DNA of 64,000 bases, taken from assembly GCA_018350325.1 (NCBI GenBank), contig JAEVLN010000008.1, positions 1,426,001 through 1,490,000 of the forward strand, read 5' to 3'. The DNA comes from Globodera rostochiensis (taxonomy: Eukaryota; Nematoda; Chromadorea; Rhabditida; Heteroderidae). A model generated the notes under the pieces. That model searched no databases and was not told where the DNA came from. It saw only the letters and a list, made by a program, of their open reading frames with translations. This document shows, in pieces, positions 36,201 through 48,014 of this stretch. How positions within the stretch are numbered: the first letter of the stretch is position 1; every line of letters starts with the position of its first letter. The position numbers and the translations under genes are program-made.

Positions 36201-37933
36201 CCGTTGCTGAACTTGGCACTTTTGGTGCCCCAGAAGTGCCAATTGGACGCAGACAATGGGCCAATTTCCCTTCCCCAATGTCCCGCGGCTTTCCAATGCA
36301 TCCGCCAAAGGGAAAATTATTCCGTCAGCACGGCGCCGGAGGGCATTTGCTGTCCCGGGGAGAAATTTGTCGGCGATGGCGCTGTGGAAAGTGAGGACAG
36401 AGAGCAGCAAATCAGCGCAACTGCGAGAGACAAAGGCGCCAATTTCTGTTATTTGCCCGTTCATCAGGGCAGCGGGGTGGAGGAGTGCGGCATGGGACGT
36501 TCGGAAATGCGTTATTTCTACGATTTGAAGACGGACGGCTGCGAAGTGCCGCATTTCTTAACATTTTGCTTCAATAAATATTCTGTTGAAGGCATTTCTG
36601 TTTGCGGGATGTGGCGGAAATGGAAACAATTTTAAATCGGAAAGCGAATGCGAAAAGAAATGCCAAGTCGTGGCAAACCGGAGAGGAAATGGTGCGGAAG
36701 GTTTCGAAGTGGGAACTTTTTTTTAAAAACTGATTTAACTCTAAAATTGATAGGTTGGTTTTGTGCTCGACGAAATTGGGCATTCTCGGAGAATGGAGAG
36801 GTGGGAGGGAATGAATTGAATTCAGTGCCAATTTCTGTCAGTTCGTTGCGCGACTATTTGCGAAAGGCTTTCGCTTTAACGGAGGGCCAAATTCAAAAAG
36901 TTCGAATGGACGAGCCGACCAAAGGCCAAGTTCACTTCACAATTGTGGCGTCCGATGCACGCCAAAAGGCCAAACGAATTTCGGAGACGGTCGGTCGTTT
37001 TCCCTTTTTTCCGTTCATCGAATTGTTCAGCTCGCCCTCGGACAATTCCAATTCCCCCACGACGGAATTGTGCTGAGGGCGCGGTCCAATGGATGGTGGA
37101 CGAAGAGGACGACGGACGGAGGCGAAGGCGAGGGCGACGAACACGGAACAGACGCCGAGAAGATGGAGATGGGCCAGCACTTTCCGCTCTTTTGGGGTTA
37201 GTCATCGATGAACGTCGAGACCAACCAGTACCCAGTCTCGAAAAGTTCATCAATCCCCCAACATTCCCTCCTTCAGTACTCCTTGTTTCTGTTGTCATTT
37301 TTGCCCTCGTCGTTCTGTTCATCCCCTGCTGTGCCTTTGTAAGTGTATTATGTAATTAATGATAAGTGTAATTATGTAATTAATGATTCTGTGCTAATCC
37401 TTCCCATTTCATATTTACCTCCGCGGCCGAGCCGGCGGATTGGGACGGAACTCGGCCATTGACGGCCAAGACAGCTTCACCTCAGCGTCACCCCGAGTTC
37501 GCGCACTTGGCCAGCACAATTGGAGTCCGATGACAAATGCGCGGAATGATGTGAGTCAACCCTCAATTACCGTATTCACCATTTGCCGTATCCCTGATCA
37601 ACATTTACTGTATCCCTGCTCAAGGGCATCTCCACCACGCCCACTGTGCTAATGGAAGAATCTGAAGATCGCGTCCGTGCTCTCCGAACGCGTTCATCGG
37701 CTGTTGGCGGCGGAATGCCGTCCCAACCGCCGCGCGAAGATCACCTGCCGATGCCATTGGCCGTCGCCCCCTCCTCCCCTTCCCCCGCTGCTTCATCCAC
37801 AGCCTCAACTCACCTCGCCCATCGACAGCGGATAATTGCGCCAAGAATTCTGACCGAGGAGGGCGGAGAGACGGAGCGAATTCGGAGGGGAGAACGGACG
37901 TCGGTGAGGAGCACGTGGAGGTGGAGGACGTGA
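30295..37933 (+). CDS. Multi-domain WAP/antistasin/thyroglobulin/Kunitz transmembrane protein
   Basis: Large modular extracellular protein. A signal peptide (VELALFLFFCFWPTYSVSQ) is followed by many Cys domains. Antistasin-type: 30500-30640, 32935-33200, 34225-34370 (LCPHGLRMDHRGCPLDEQC) and 35830-35970. WAP-type: 31590-31850, 32010-32120, 32350-32640, 33505-33660, 33780-33935 and 35000-35110. Thyroglobulin type-1: 33935-34190 (VQCNGEGHFEKAQF) and 35525-35740 (QCDGQGWCWCVES). One Kunitz domain at 36430-36690 has RYFYD and AFLFAGCGGNGNNF. A SEA-like membrane-proximal region (36820-37110), one membrane helix (VLLVSVVIFALVVLFI) and a cytoplasmic tail follow, ending TGA 37931-37933. These domains usually inhibit proteases or bind matrix. 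After the second Kunitz Cys the residue is Gly, so strong trypsin inhibition is doubtful. Exon borders are approximate. Confidence 0.82.
35136..35510. repeat. 25-bp minisatellite in an inhibitor-gene intron
   Basis: About 15 copies of a 25-bp unit: GATCGATCGATAATTG + TCTGCAACT, with TAATTG/TAGTTG variants. The GATCGATC core is self-complementary, so each copy can pair with itself or its neighbours. It lies between the WAP exon ending near 35110 and the acceptor near 35527. Confidence 0.92.
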
Positions 37934-38259
37934 GGAGAGGGGCCGATCAGTTTTGATCAGATTTTCGATTTTGAATATACTCAACCCATTTCCTATATAT
38001 TTATCCATTATAAATAGTGTTCTGGATTGGAATAGGTCTGCAACCGGTGGGGGCGAAGTCTCCCGGGAGGGGGGCCGCAAATAAAAATGGCGGGAAACGA
38101 GAGGACGAAATGCACTGGTAATCTCGGGGTCGTGATAACCCCGCGGGGCGGCTAGTTCGGCTACAAATCCCCGTCAGCACGGCAATCCCCCCCCCAGCTT
38201 TAACTAATTTGAAGCACGCATTCATTACACAGACTGGAGGAGTCCATCCGCCGATTTCC
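37934..38259. other. Short gap between convergent genes
   Basis: Holds the 3' ends of the inhibitor gene (+) and the Cys-rich gene (-). No coding or RNA gene seen. Confidence 0.4.
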
Positions 38260-38981
38260 CTAATTCATCCGATTCATTCCTCTGATCCAACTCGGAATGC
38301 ATTGCCCCTCCACGCATTTTTCCCCCGCTCGGCATTTGCCACAATCGCCCTGGACACACATACGACGCTCCGAACAGAACCAACCTAAAAGAAGGCAAGG
38401 AAATTGCAATTTTTGATCGGTTACAGCCAATTTATTGGCCCTTTCAAATAAAATACCGATCAAGCCGCAATCCTCGGCCGAAAAGCAGCTCCTCAGGCAG
38501 TGCATTCCGCTGGTGCAGGCCCATCCTGAAAAGGGGCGGCTTTTTGTTGCTTTTGCTTGGCATTTACCGGTGGGACATTCGGAAGAGAGGTGACACTTCG
38601 CCGGGACACAAAGGCCCATTGAACAAAGCATTCCGCCAACTTTCGATAATTTCACTTCAATTACACGCCCCCCACCCCCCCCCCCCAACATCTCACCGAA
38701 GGCACAGTCAATTTGTGTCCTGCAGCTGCGGACAGAATCATCGCAAATAACGGCCGACGGGAGGAGGAAAAGCAAAAGAAAGGGCGGCACTCTCTGCAGC
38801 AACGGGGGGGGGGGGGGCTTGTACGCTGGCGGGGATCTGGTTGCGTCGAAAGAATTAATTTTATCGAAATGTCTTCGAAATCGAAACTTTTTTATTTCGT
38901 TTTCGAAATCGAAACAAAAGAAAAACCCCGAAATTATCGAAAGGTTTCGACGCAACCCTGGCGGGGATCACTGACCGACCA
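38260..38981 (-). CDS. Small secreted Cys-rich protein of unknown function
   Basis: Spliced exons read RVPPFLLLFLLPSAVICDD (signal peptide), SVRSCRTQIDCAF, VGGMLCSMGLCVPAKCHLSS, ECPTGWACTSGMHCLRSC, FSAEDCGLIGWFCSERRMCV, and QGDCGKCRAGEKCVEGQCIP, ending at 38260. There are about 18 cysteines in CxxxxxC/CxxC arrangements recalling EB or WAP-like modules, with no exact family. All introns fit GT-AG. The signal exon lacks its own ATG. A one-codon first exon, ATG at 38981-38979 followed by GTCGGT, would give MRVPPFLLLF, but this is inference. The first intron would then contain a MITE (38837-38959). Confidence 0.6.
38829..38967. mobile_element. hAT-type MITE with 8-bp target duplication (123 bp)
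   Basis: The element is 38837-38959, flanked by GCGGGGAT at 38829-38836 and 38960-38967. Ends are CTGGTTGCGTCGAAA and TTTCGACGCAACCCTG, the latter the reverse complement of a CAGGGTTGC-type hAT terminus; the left end has lost or changed bases. The inside is a near-palindrome rich in TCGAAATCG. No coding capacity. Confidence 0.82.
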
Positions 38982-39758
38982 TTCGGAAGAGCCGTGGACG
39001 AGTTTCAGACAAATATATTTTTTCCTTATTTTTTTTAAATCGTAAAAATGGGAATATGTTTTAAATATCTCTAAAAAGTGACGACTGTATAAGGAGCTAA
39101 AATTAAGAAATAAATAGGCGGAGAAATGATTTATGCCTTTTTGGACGGGGGAATGAATGGCGCCTTTGCCTCCCCCGCTATTTTATTAGCATTTATTTGC
39201 TATTCACCACTTTTTTATTTGATTCATTCGATCAAAGAATTGGCAAATTTTTGTAAATAAACGATTTTAAGAATAAATGGATAAATTGCATACAGATACA
39301 TATAGGAAATCACACTATTTATTATTGGAAAATAGGCACATTTGGACATTAATTAAGGTAAAATGGGGGGGGGGATCGGTCGAATGCAAACAAAAGGACA
39401 AATTATAAACTTCCATTAAGACATATAGAACATCTTTTGGTGACCGAATAATGCAAAATCCGGGGAATCCGGGGATAAAAATTTATTGAACAACGCAAGT
39501 AACGTTCGCACGTACAAAAATAACCCGGCATTTGCCAGGGAAAGTTACCTCGTTTTTTGCATTTGGCCCAAGGGCATTATTAATTAAAGAAGACACTTTT
39601 GGTTGGTTAATCGAAGGTCTTTTGTCATTTCTTGGGACAATTAGGGAAGGGGGCGGATAAAGGTGCACGAATGGCCAAGGACAAATCAAGTAAATGTTTA
39701 GAGGACAAATGGCCAAAGGGTCAAGCGCAAAATCATTGAAATACAGTGAGACCAGCAT
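38982..39758. other. Intergenic, AT-rich, no gene recognised
   Basis: Low-complexity AT-rich spacer between the Cys-rich gene and the 3' end of the bHLH gene. No supported exon. Confidence 0.4.
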
Positions 39759-42700
39759 TTATCCGTGGCCTCCCTGGAGCGAAGTCAGGTTGGCCGTTGT
39801 GTTCGGATGGATGGCCATGGACTGGCCGAGGAGTGCGGAAGGGTCGGCCGAGGGACCGAACGGATGGGATTGGAGCTGCGCCGTGGCTGGCAGAGGGCAC
39901 GTTGGCGGGCCGTTGAGGCGATGTCTGACGCTGAAAAATGAGCGATTGGCATTTTGTCTTCGGCACATAATGCGTTTTATTACGTTTCCTTGCGTCCATT
40001 CATCGAGTTCTTCTCCTCAACCTTAACAAACATTCGGTAATGAAGCAAGCAAGCAGCACACTCTCTGATTACCTTCTTCTCCAGCAAAGGAATCAGTTCG
40101 ACCGCTTTCAGCAACGTGTTCAGCTTGGTCAGTCCCCGCTCGTCCACATTTGGCATGTGCTGGGAACAAAGACGCGCCAACTCTTTGAATGCCGCGTTAA
40201 TATCCCTCACTCGGATTCTGTTCAAGAAAATACGAAAACGATGCTTAAAAAACTCGAACAGCCGTGCTGCCCACCTCTCTCGCGTGTTGTTGGCGTTCCT
40301 CCGGTCTTGCTCCTTCTCCTCCGTTGATTTGTCGTCGTCAGAAGAATCCTTCGCCACGCTCCTCGACCTGTTCATCTTTCTGCCTCCACTGCAGCCCTCT
40401 CCCCCCATCGTTCTTTGCTCCCTTTCCGTCGCCTGTGAACTGCTCGGCCTCCCCGTCCCCACCACCGTTGAGGAAGCCCCTCCGCCCGCCGTCTTCGACA
40501 GTCGTCCACGTTTTGCAGCAGAATTTTGGCGGATTGCTAAGGACGCTGAGATATTTCAAAAGTATTTAACATTTTCAGGATTTTTTTAACCATTTCTGTT
40601 ATTTTGCTGGCCTCCTTTCTTTGCGAGTCCAACCACCGAATGTTTTCCCAAATTTGTGGAAGTTGAATCCGACGAATGGGAGGATGATAATGGCGGCACA
40701 TTTTCTCCGAATTGACTCGGATAAAAGTTGGAATGTTGCTGTATGGAGGCGGGGTCCAATTGTTGAAGCAGTGCGGGGGGGCCGTCTCGGGACGGAGTGA
40801 ACAGCGCGTTGGAGGAGACGGCCGCCGACTCGGAGGACGAAAGGGCGGGAGGGAGGGGCGCTTGGGCGTGAGCAGAGGGCACACCGAGAGAAGAGAAAGT
40901 GCCGGCTTGACCTGATAATATTGGAGAGGCGATGAGGCCGGCATTAGCTTTAAGAGCAACAAACAAACCGTAAAGCGGGTCAGTTGTCAGTTGGGAGGGC
41001 GCGGGGGGCAGCACCGAATTCGGGTGGAACAGCGACGGGTCGACCAGAGCCGACGGAGAAATGCCCTAAAGGAAATTGGCCATTAATGAGGGAGTTAAAA
41101 AAACGCAAAAAGAAGTCCCCAATTTTTTTCGAACCTATTTTTGCTTGTGAACTCAATTTTTGGAGCTAGGCGCCTATTTCGAGATTTTTCAAGCCTAAAA
41201 ATGCCCACCCTACTCATCATCCCTCCCTCCTTCATATTCTTCTTCGTCTTCTTCTACTTTAACTCCAGTAAAATCCCTGCGGCGCTTGCCTTTGAATCCC
41301 CCCCCCTCCGTCCACTCCCTCCCTCCCTCCCTTTACGGCACCAATTGGGGTGTGGAGGGATAAGTGTTAGAGTGAGTGAGCCAGAAGAGATTGGTCGCGC
41401 GCCATCAAAGAGTGCCGAAAAGGGGAAGGGACATGGAGGGGAGGGGGGATGATTGCCCGTCGTAATTTGGATGTTGGAGATGGGCGGGGGCGGGGGGGGG
41501 GGACAAGTTTACAACACGCATTTGTAAGGAATTGCAAAACTTCGGCACTGACATCAATCGGAGAAATATTGTATTTTTGGCATGATTTCGGCACTTTGGG
41601 ATTTGGGTTGAGGGGGAAAGGGAAAGGGAGGGAGGGGTTAGGGGGGGGGGGGGGTATGGAGGGGGGGGGGGTTGGGAGAGAGGACAGTGGGGGGAGGGTT
41701 GGGAGAGGGACAGGGTGGGGAGGGTTAGGGGGGGGGGGAAGGTTGGGAGAGGGGCAAGGGGGGAGGGTTGGGAGAGGGACAGGGTGGGGAGGGTTAGGGG
41801 GGGGAAGGTTGGGAGAGGGGCAAGGGGGGGAGGGGTTAGGAAGGGAGGGTTGGGAGAGGGGAAAGGGGGGAGTGGTTAGGGGAGGGGGGGGGGGGGGACT
41901 GATAGTGAGGGAGGGGTTAGGGAGGGGGTAGGGAGGGGTTAGGGGAGGGGGGGAGGGGGTTAGGGGGGGGGGGGTTAGGGGTTAGGGGGGGGGAAGGTTG
42001 GGAGAGGGGGAAGGGGGGGGAGGGGTTAGGAAGGGAGGGTTGGGAGAGGGGAAAGGGGGGAGTGGTTAGGGGAGGGGGGGGGGGACTGATAGTGAGGGAG
42101 GGGTTAGGGGGGGGGCATGGACGGCTCCTTATCCAATTTTAGACCTGCTGGTGAAGCGAACTGTAAAACGAGTTGGGCCCGTTGGCGCAGCCGCTGGTCG
42201 ATCCTCCGCCATTTCCGCCACCGTACCTGCCGTCCACCGTATCCGCTGCTCCGTTCAAATATTGTTGGGGGTCCGACAGAAGCTTTGCCCGATCGGCTCC
42301 CTTAACTTCGATTCGTCGGATCACATCGTGCCAATAAGAACTGACCAGATAATACCCTCCGCCCGTCCAGACGCCTTCGTACCCGCCCATTGTCTGGTCA
42401 ATTTCGTAGTTTAACTGAACAAAAGCGATCGGCCTTTGATCACCCAAACAATTCAATTTCACTGACATTCATCAGACCATTGGACCCGTACATAACGCTC
42501 AAATCATCCGCAACCAATGGAATCGGACAGGGCGGCGGTGGGGCCATTTGGTGGGGGACCGACGAAGGCACCGGATAGCTGCAAATGCCAAAAAGTTTTG
42601 TTGGAACCGAATTTTGGACATCGAAAGGCGCTGACCTCGTGACGAGTCCGTGTCCTGCGGCTGTGCCCATCCATCCCCCGTAATCGGTAGAAATGGCCCC

Positions 42701-43800
42701 GAACATTCCCCCGAAGGGAATTCCGTTCGGTCCGTAAGGAAACTGAACGCTTTTTCTTTCATCGCTTTTCGTCCCCCCCCGGCCCCTTTTTGTTCACCTC
42801 AATTCGGCCCTTTTCCTCCGCTATTTTCTTCCCAATTTCGTCGCCGTTATTCCGCTGCTCGGCCTTTGACGTCGTTCCGTTTGGCTGTTTCTTTTGTTGT
42901 TCGGTTTTCACCGTTTCGGAAATTTCCAACGAATGCGGCGGCATCTGACGGGTTGGAATTTCAAAGATTCTACGAAAGCTCTGATTTAAGTCGCAACTTT
43001 TGCTCGTCCCCCCCCCCCCAATGCATCCATTTTCACTTCCCCCCCCCCCCCATTTATTCAGTTAATCTCCCAAGGTCACTTGCTCTCTTTCTTCATCTGT
43101 TTCTCCCATTCTTCTCCCAAAAATATAAATTTCTGCGCGTCAAAGAAAATGGGGAAAAGATGAGCAAATCGTTAGAAAATGGAAATTTTTGCTTTGGGGG
43201 GGGGGGGGCCGGGCCCGGGTGGATGCCCTCCGACGTGTCAGTGTCTGTCGGTGATGGCTCTTCCGACCAATTCAATTTTGATTATTAACGCGTCCCCCCC
43301 CCACCCAGACTCATGTCCTTAAGGTACCGTGGTGAATGCAGTCGAACTCTGCTGCTGTTGTTGTCCTGTGTCTGTGAAGTTGGAGCCCCCTAGGGGGTAA
43401 AGGTGTTGGAATTGGGCGGGCAATGGGCAAACGGAAGCGGAGGAGGACGAGACGGAGTTTGGGGGGTCCGCTGCAGAGGACGGGATCAGCGGGAAAGGTG
43501 TGCCCTGGTGTTGGGGCTGTTGCAGGGCGTAATGGTACTGCAGGGGGGCCAATTGCTGTTGCTGGTGGTCGAGAAGGACGGAGGAAGAGGGGACGCCGGA
43601 GGGATGGACGGGCGGTGGTTGCTGCATCAATTGGTAATTGGGCAAATGCAAAGGGCCTGAAAGACTTCTTTTTGATATTTATTCAAAGAAAGTGCAATTT
43701 GGGCAAAAAAGTTGGAGGGTGGACGATCCTTCTGCTGCTGCGGGGCAATTGGGAAGGCCCGGGTCATCCCCTGGAGGGACGCGCACAAAAGGCCCTCCTC
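39759..43800 (-). CDS. E-protein (class I) bHLH transcription factor, HLH-2/Daughterless-like
   Basis: DNA-binding nuclear factor that dimerises with tissue-specific bHLH proteins at E-boxes. The bHLH is split by an intron: EQDRRNANNTRER near 40321-40274, then IRVRDINAAFKELARLCSQH, LTKLNTLLKAVELI and LLEKKV down to about 40055. The RRxANNxRERxRVRDIN signature is specific to E-proteins. The C-terminal exon ends NLTSLQGGHG at 39759. Upstream exons are low-complexity activation sequence: GISPSALVDPSLFHPNS (near 41060), LNYEIDQTMGGYEGVWTGGG (near 42390), FPYGPNGIPFGGMFGAISTD (near 42730), and a Gln-rich exon at 43320-43650. The true start was not identified and may lie upstream to about 44.2 kb. 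Confidence 0.82.
41600..42116. repeat. G-rich repeat with GGGTTAGGG motifs in a bHLH intron
   Basis: About 500 bp of almost pure G/A/T on the + strand with repeated GGGGTTAGGG, GGTTGGGAGAGGG and long G runs. A block of about 110 bp is duplicated (about 41810-41920 and 41985-42110). It lies in the intron between exons near 41060 and 42140. It should form G-quadruplexes on the + strand, which is the non-template strand for neither exon; in the pre-mRNA it appears as a C-rich tract. Confidence 0.85.
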
Positions 43801-46800
43801 AATGGGTGGGCAAGGACTGAATTGGCGAAAAGAGAGTAGAAAGGATGGAGGGGAGGGGAGGGCAGGGGAGGGGAGGGAAGAGGAGGAGAGGGGCATCCAT
43901 CCACCCATTCATCCCCCCCCCCCTCCCTCATCCTCACTCATCTTCATCTCATCATCACCGGACTGTGCGGGGGACCGTTGTTGTCCATCCCCCGTCCTCT
44001 GACTGTCGTCCTCCCCCCTCCCCCCCCCCCCCACTGTCTGTCTGATGCGATGCCCTCCCCCACGCTCCGCCCACATCAGCCTTTTTGGCGTCCATGCCAA
44101 TTTTTGGCTGGGTTTGAGAAGGCCGAGACATGGGAAGATAGCATGATCGATTGGTAGAGAATGGTTGGGGCGGATTGTTGGTGATGCATTGGACGTCGAG
44201 AATGGCAGGGGGGGGGGGGCATTGCGCGATGGAAGAGATTGGCAAAATGATTTTGGAGGCGTTGGGAAGGGCCACCGAAGTTCATCCCCAAACCTCCCCC
44301 TCTCCCCACCTTTCCGTTAAACGCGAAATATTTTTCCCCTTTTTGCGCTTTTAATGTTTGTTGAACTCTTTGGGCGTTTTCGGACTTGAATTGAGTATAG
44401 TGCCGCCATATTTGGACAATTTTTCGGATGGAAGAAAACGAGAGAGGCTAAGGCATGTGTAAATGCTTACGAATAAAATTGTCTGTTTTCTATGCGAATT
44501 CAGACAAATTCTCTATCCGTTATAATTCGAATCCATCAAAGTGATCTAAGCTTTAAACGGGGATGATCAGCAAATTGGACAATGAATGGTAAATGGTAGT
44601 GACTGGCGATGGGTTGGAATAGCGGAAAAATGAATGGGACGAAGTGGAGAAGATCGGAAAAACCCTTTGAAACCGTTGAAGGGGGGGGGGGGGGAATGGT
44701 TAAGCTTAATTGTGAAAAGGACGATGGATTGGACGACAGAGAGACGAAATGGGCGGGGGTGAGCATTTGCTTTGTGATTGGTTGGGCCGAGTCGGCGAAT
44801 GGAGCGGCGGCTGCGGGGGGGGGGGGGCTGACTGAACGGACCGATCGGTCAAAGGCAAAGAAAAAGGGGGGGGGGGGAAATTGCGGGTGAATATTAAAGG
44901 AGAATCGGTGCTCCATAGCCAGACAGAGTGTAGCAACATGAACCCCCAACCCTCCCCCCCCTAACCCACCCCCCCCCCCTAACCCTCCCGCCCCCCTAAC
45001 CCCTCCCTCAGTTCCCCTCCCCCCTTAACCCCACCCTGCCTAACCCACCCCCACCCCCTCCTCCACTACTCCATCGATGGCGTCGAGTTAACCGTCCGTC
45101 CAACCCAACTTTTGAGCCCTCCCCAAACAATGCGCCCCCCGCATCCAACACGCATATCATCTCAACATCATCAAATCGTTAGCATTGTTTCTCTCATTTG
45201 AATGGTGTCACAGTATTCCGCGATGGCACCGATTCATTGGTCACGCAAGAAAATGGGAAGAAGAGATGACGGACAGAATATTTACATACGAAAGAGCGAC
45301 GAGCGGAGAAGAAAAGAAAGGGGGGCGCGGAATTGTGATTGTTGGGATAAAGGCTATTTCCAAGAAGCAACAGCCCGAGGATAAATGCTTTCCGACTTTG
45401 GACACTGTAAGTGACGCCTGGGGGAGTGGGGAGGGGGGGGGGGAGTGAATGATCGGAGTCGGAGTGGGTGATAGATGGATGGATGGGAGATGGATTACAC
45501 TTGGCGGGATCGGATTGGATAAATTTTTGGATTTGCGTGAAAAAGGATCCGGAAGGTTTGCTCAGCTGCTGTCGATGGTGGGGCAATGGGCCCAATTTGG
45601 GGCGGTAAAATTGAGATCGGACGAAGCATTTGGGGGATGGATGGGTTGGTTGGTTGGGATACAAATCATATCGATTTCCCTTTCTCGCCAATTCGTCCAT
45701 CTCCGAATTGCCCGCTTCCCCCCCCCCTCCCAAATGCCCCATTTTCTGCTGGCCAAAATGAGCTCCAGATGTGCCGCCTGCGATCAGAGGCAGTCGGTTT
45801 GATGGGACATTTAGCGCATATTTATGATTTTTGAGAGAGAGAGACGGAGAGGGTCGGGCAAAGAGAAGACAGCCCGAAGATGACGAGACGGCTTGGAACG
45901 GCTTGGAACGGATGAATTGGGGGGGGGGGGGGGGGGGGAGGGGATGAGTTTGCCAACCGGTGGATGCTAGCCAGCCCCAGCTTTACCCATTTGGTCATTG
46001 CGCGGCAATTCATTCTCACCCCCCCCCCCCCTCCGCGACCCCTCCGACCCCTTCGCTCTTCCTGCTGCCTTCTGCTGCTGATGTTGGCAAAAAAACGAAA
46101 TTTCTGTTTTTTCATTTTTCCCAAAGGCACTTTTTAAACAATGCCGAGAAATAAAAACGAGAAACGACGCTTCACCTTCCCATTCCCGAAGTAACATCCC
46201 CGACAAAATGGTAAATTGTTCAAGCCATTAACCGTGCCCATTCCGCCCCCCCCCGCGCTATTTATTATGCATTTTCCAATTAACCAATGAATTGGGAATT
46301 ATTTATCGCGCAGGCTTATAAGACGAGACTGCGGAGGCAAAAGGGGGGGGGGAGTCAGAGGAAAGGTGAAAAAAGGTACAAAAGTAATGAAAAAAGAGTC
46401 CCCCACGAAAGGAGGCAGGGCTTTGATCAGTCCAATCCCTTTCAACAGCTTTAAGAAGAATCATTCCTTTGTTGTGAGTCCATTCTCTCCCCCACCCGTC
46501 GGTTCGTTCGCCCCCTCCCCTCGAAAGCAAACCATGCCGGTCCGGTCATTTCCCCTCCCCTGCCCCCCCCCCCCCCCCTCCCCTGCCCCCCCCCTTCATC
46601 CATCCTCCGTCCATCAGCCACTTTTTGCCCCCAATTGTTGGAGTCCATCCGAACCATTCAAATCCGAACCATTCAAATGCTCACCCATCTCCAAAAAAAT
46701 GCCCCCCCCCCCTCCCCTCCCCTCCCTGGCGTCTTTCCCCCGCGCACATTTTTCGGGCAATAAACGTCACCATCGGCAGAGGTTATTCACCCAGCCTCGC

Positions 46801-48014
46801 CCCATTCTCCCAGTTGCCCTATTTGCCCCCCCCCACCGACCATCCCTCTAAAAAACGCCTCTTCCCACCCATCATTCACTGACTGATCCATCCCCCCGGG
46901 GCATTTCCTCCCCATTCCCCCTTTTTATTTGGGTTTATCTTCCAACCCCCGGGCAATGATTTTCTGGAGAATTTTTTGTTTGGAACGAGGGCAAAGGAAG
47001 CGGACCAGACAAATCCTCCGCTGCTTCAATAATGGCAATTTGTTGTGTTGTTGGTTGGTTGTGATTGCTTCGCTTCATTCACTTTTTCTGGTCGGAAGAA
47101 AGGGGTGAAAAAGGATGGAAACGATGCAAAAAGAATGTCGGGAAAGTCACTGATAATTCCCTCCTGCCCCCCCCACCCCTCCCCCCCCCGGCCGCCGGGG
47201 ATTGGAATTTAATTAAATCGGTCAATCTCCGGCAAAGGAATCGTTGGGGACAAATTGGATTAATTATTCCCGAGGGGAGGGACGAGATTGAATGGCGAGT
47301 GAATGGGGGCGGGGTGGCCGATAGGTACGGTGGTGGGGGGGGGGGGGGGGGGAGATTATTGAACGGATAATTTGGCATGAAATTGAAATTTGTTTACATT
47401 ATTAGACCAAAGAAAAGCGCAAAAAGACAATATTAAAAATGCTCGGTATTTTTGGACCAAAAGGAGCTGTTTACCCAATCTATCAAAACGGCAAAAGCCA
47501 ACATGGACAAAATCACTGCGGGCGTTGTCAAATACCCGCTGCGGGACGGGAATACCCCCGCAATCAACGGGTATTGCGCCCTTTTTTGAGATTGGCCAAT
47601 TGTGCTAAATCCACCGATGTCCGGCCTCCTCTTCAGTCGTTTATTCGCACGAGCGCACTTTTCCCTGAAATTAATTTCTTCCGTCGCTTTGCATAATTGA
47701 AAGAGTTGAATGGAGGAGGGGGAGGAGAAAGGACTAATCGGATGGAAAATTAAACAAAAACCGACAAAATTGACCAAAACCTTTCCTAAAAAGAATGTCA
47801 AAACTGGCATTTTAATCAAAAGAAACACTGACAATTTTGCCATCAGAAAATAAAAATGTTGAAGGAACTCCAGAAACAATAACATAAAAGCGGGTGAAAT
47901 CAGGAAAAAACCGAAATCGGAGTGAGACGAACAAAGCAATATATTCAATAAAAATTTGAATAAACTAAGGGAGGTCAGGGGACGTGCTTTGTTCTGTTTT
48001 AATTTAACAGAATT
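43801..48014. other. Gene-poor region with many G and C homopolymers
   Basis: May contain the first exon(s) and promoter of the bHLH gene. It has over a dozen runs of nine or more G or C (near 44030, 44205, 44680, 45440, 45925, 46020, 46560, 47170 and 47335). At 44940-45060 a C-rich tract has CCCTAACCC motifs, mirroring the G-rich intron repeat in opposite orientation. A stretch on the minus strand at 47440-47690 could encode one membrane helix (PAVILSMLAFAVLIDWVNS), but has no supported start or family. Confidence 0.4.

Noticed and set aside
38110..38180. Possible tRNA-like fold
   Set aside because: No acceptable A/B box pair or cloverleaf with CCA-adjacent acceptor pairing could be drawn.
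38740..38955. Long N-terminal extension (MRRNLSIISGFF...) of the Cys-rich gene
   Set aside because: It reads through a MITE and a poly-C acceptor tract; a splice at the CTGCAG before RVPPFLL gives a clean signal peptide.
41449..41931. Gly-rich 160-codon frame
   Set aside because: Read-through of the G-rich repeat in the bHLH intron.
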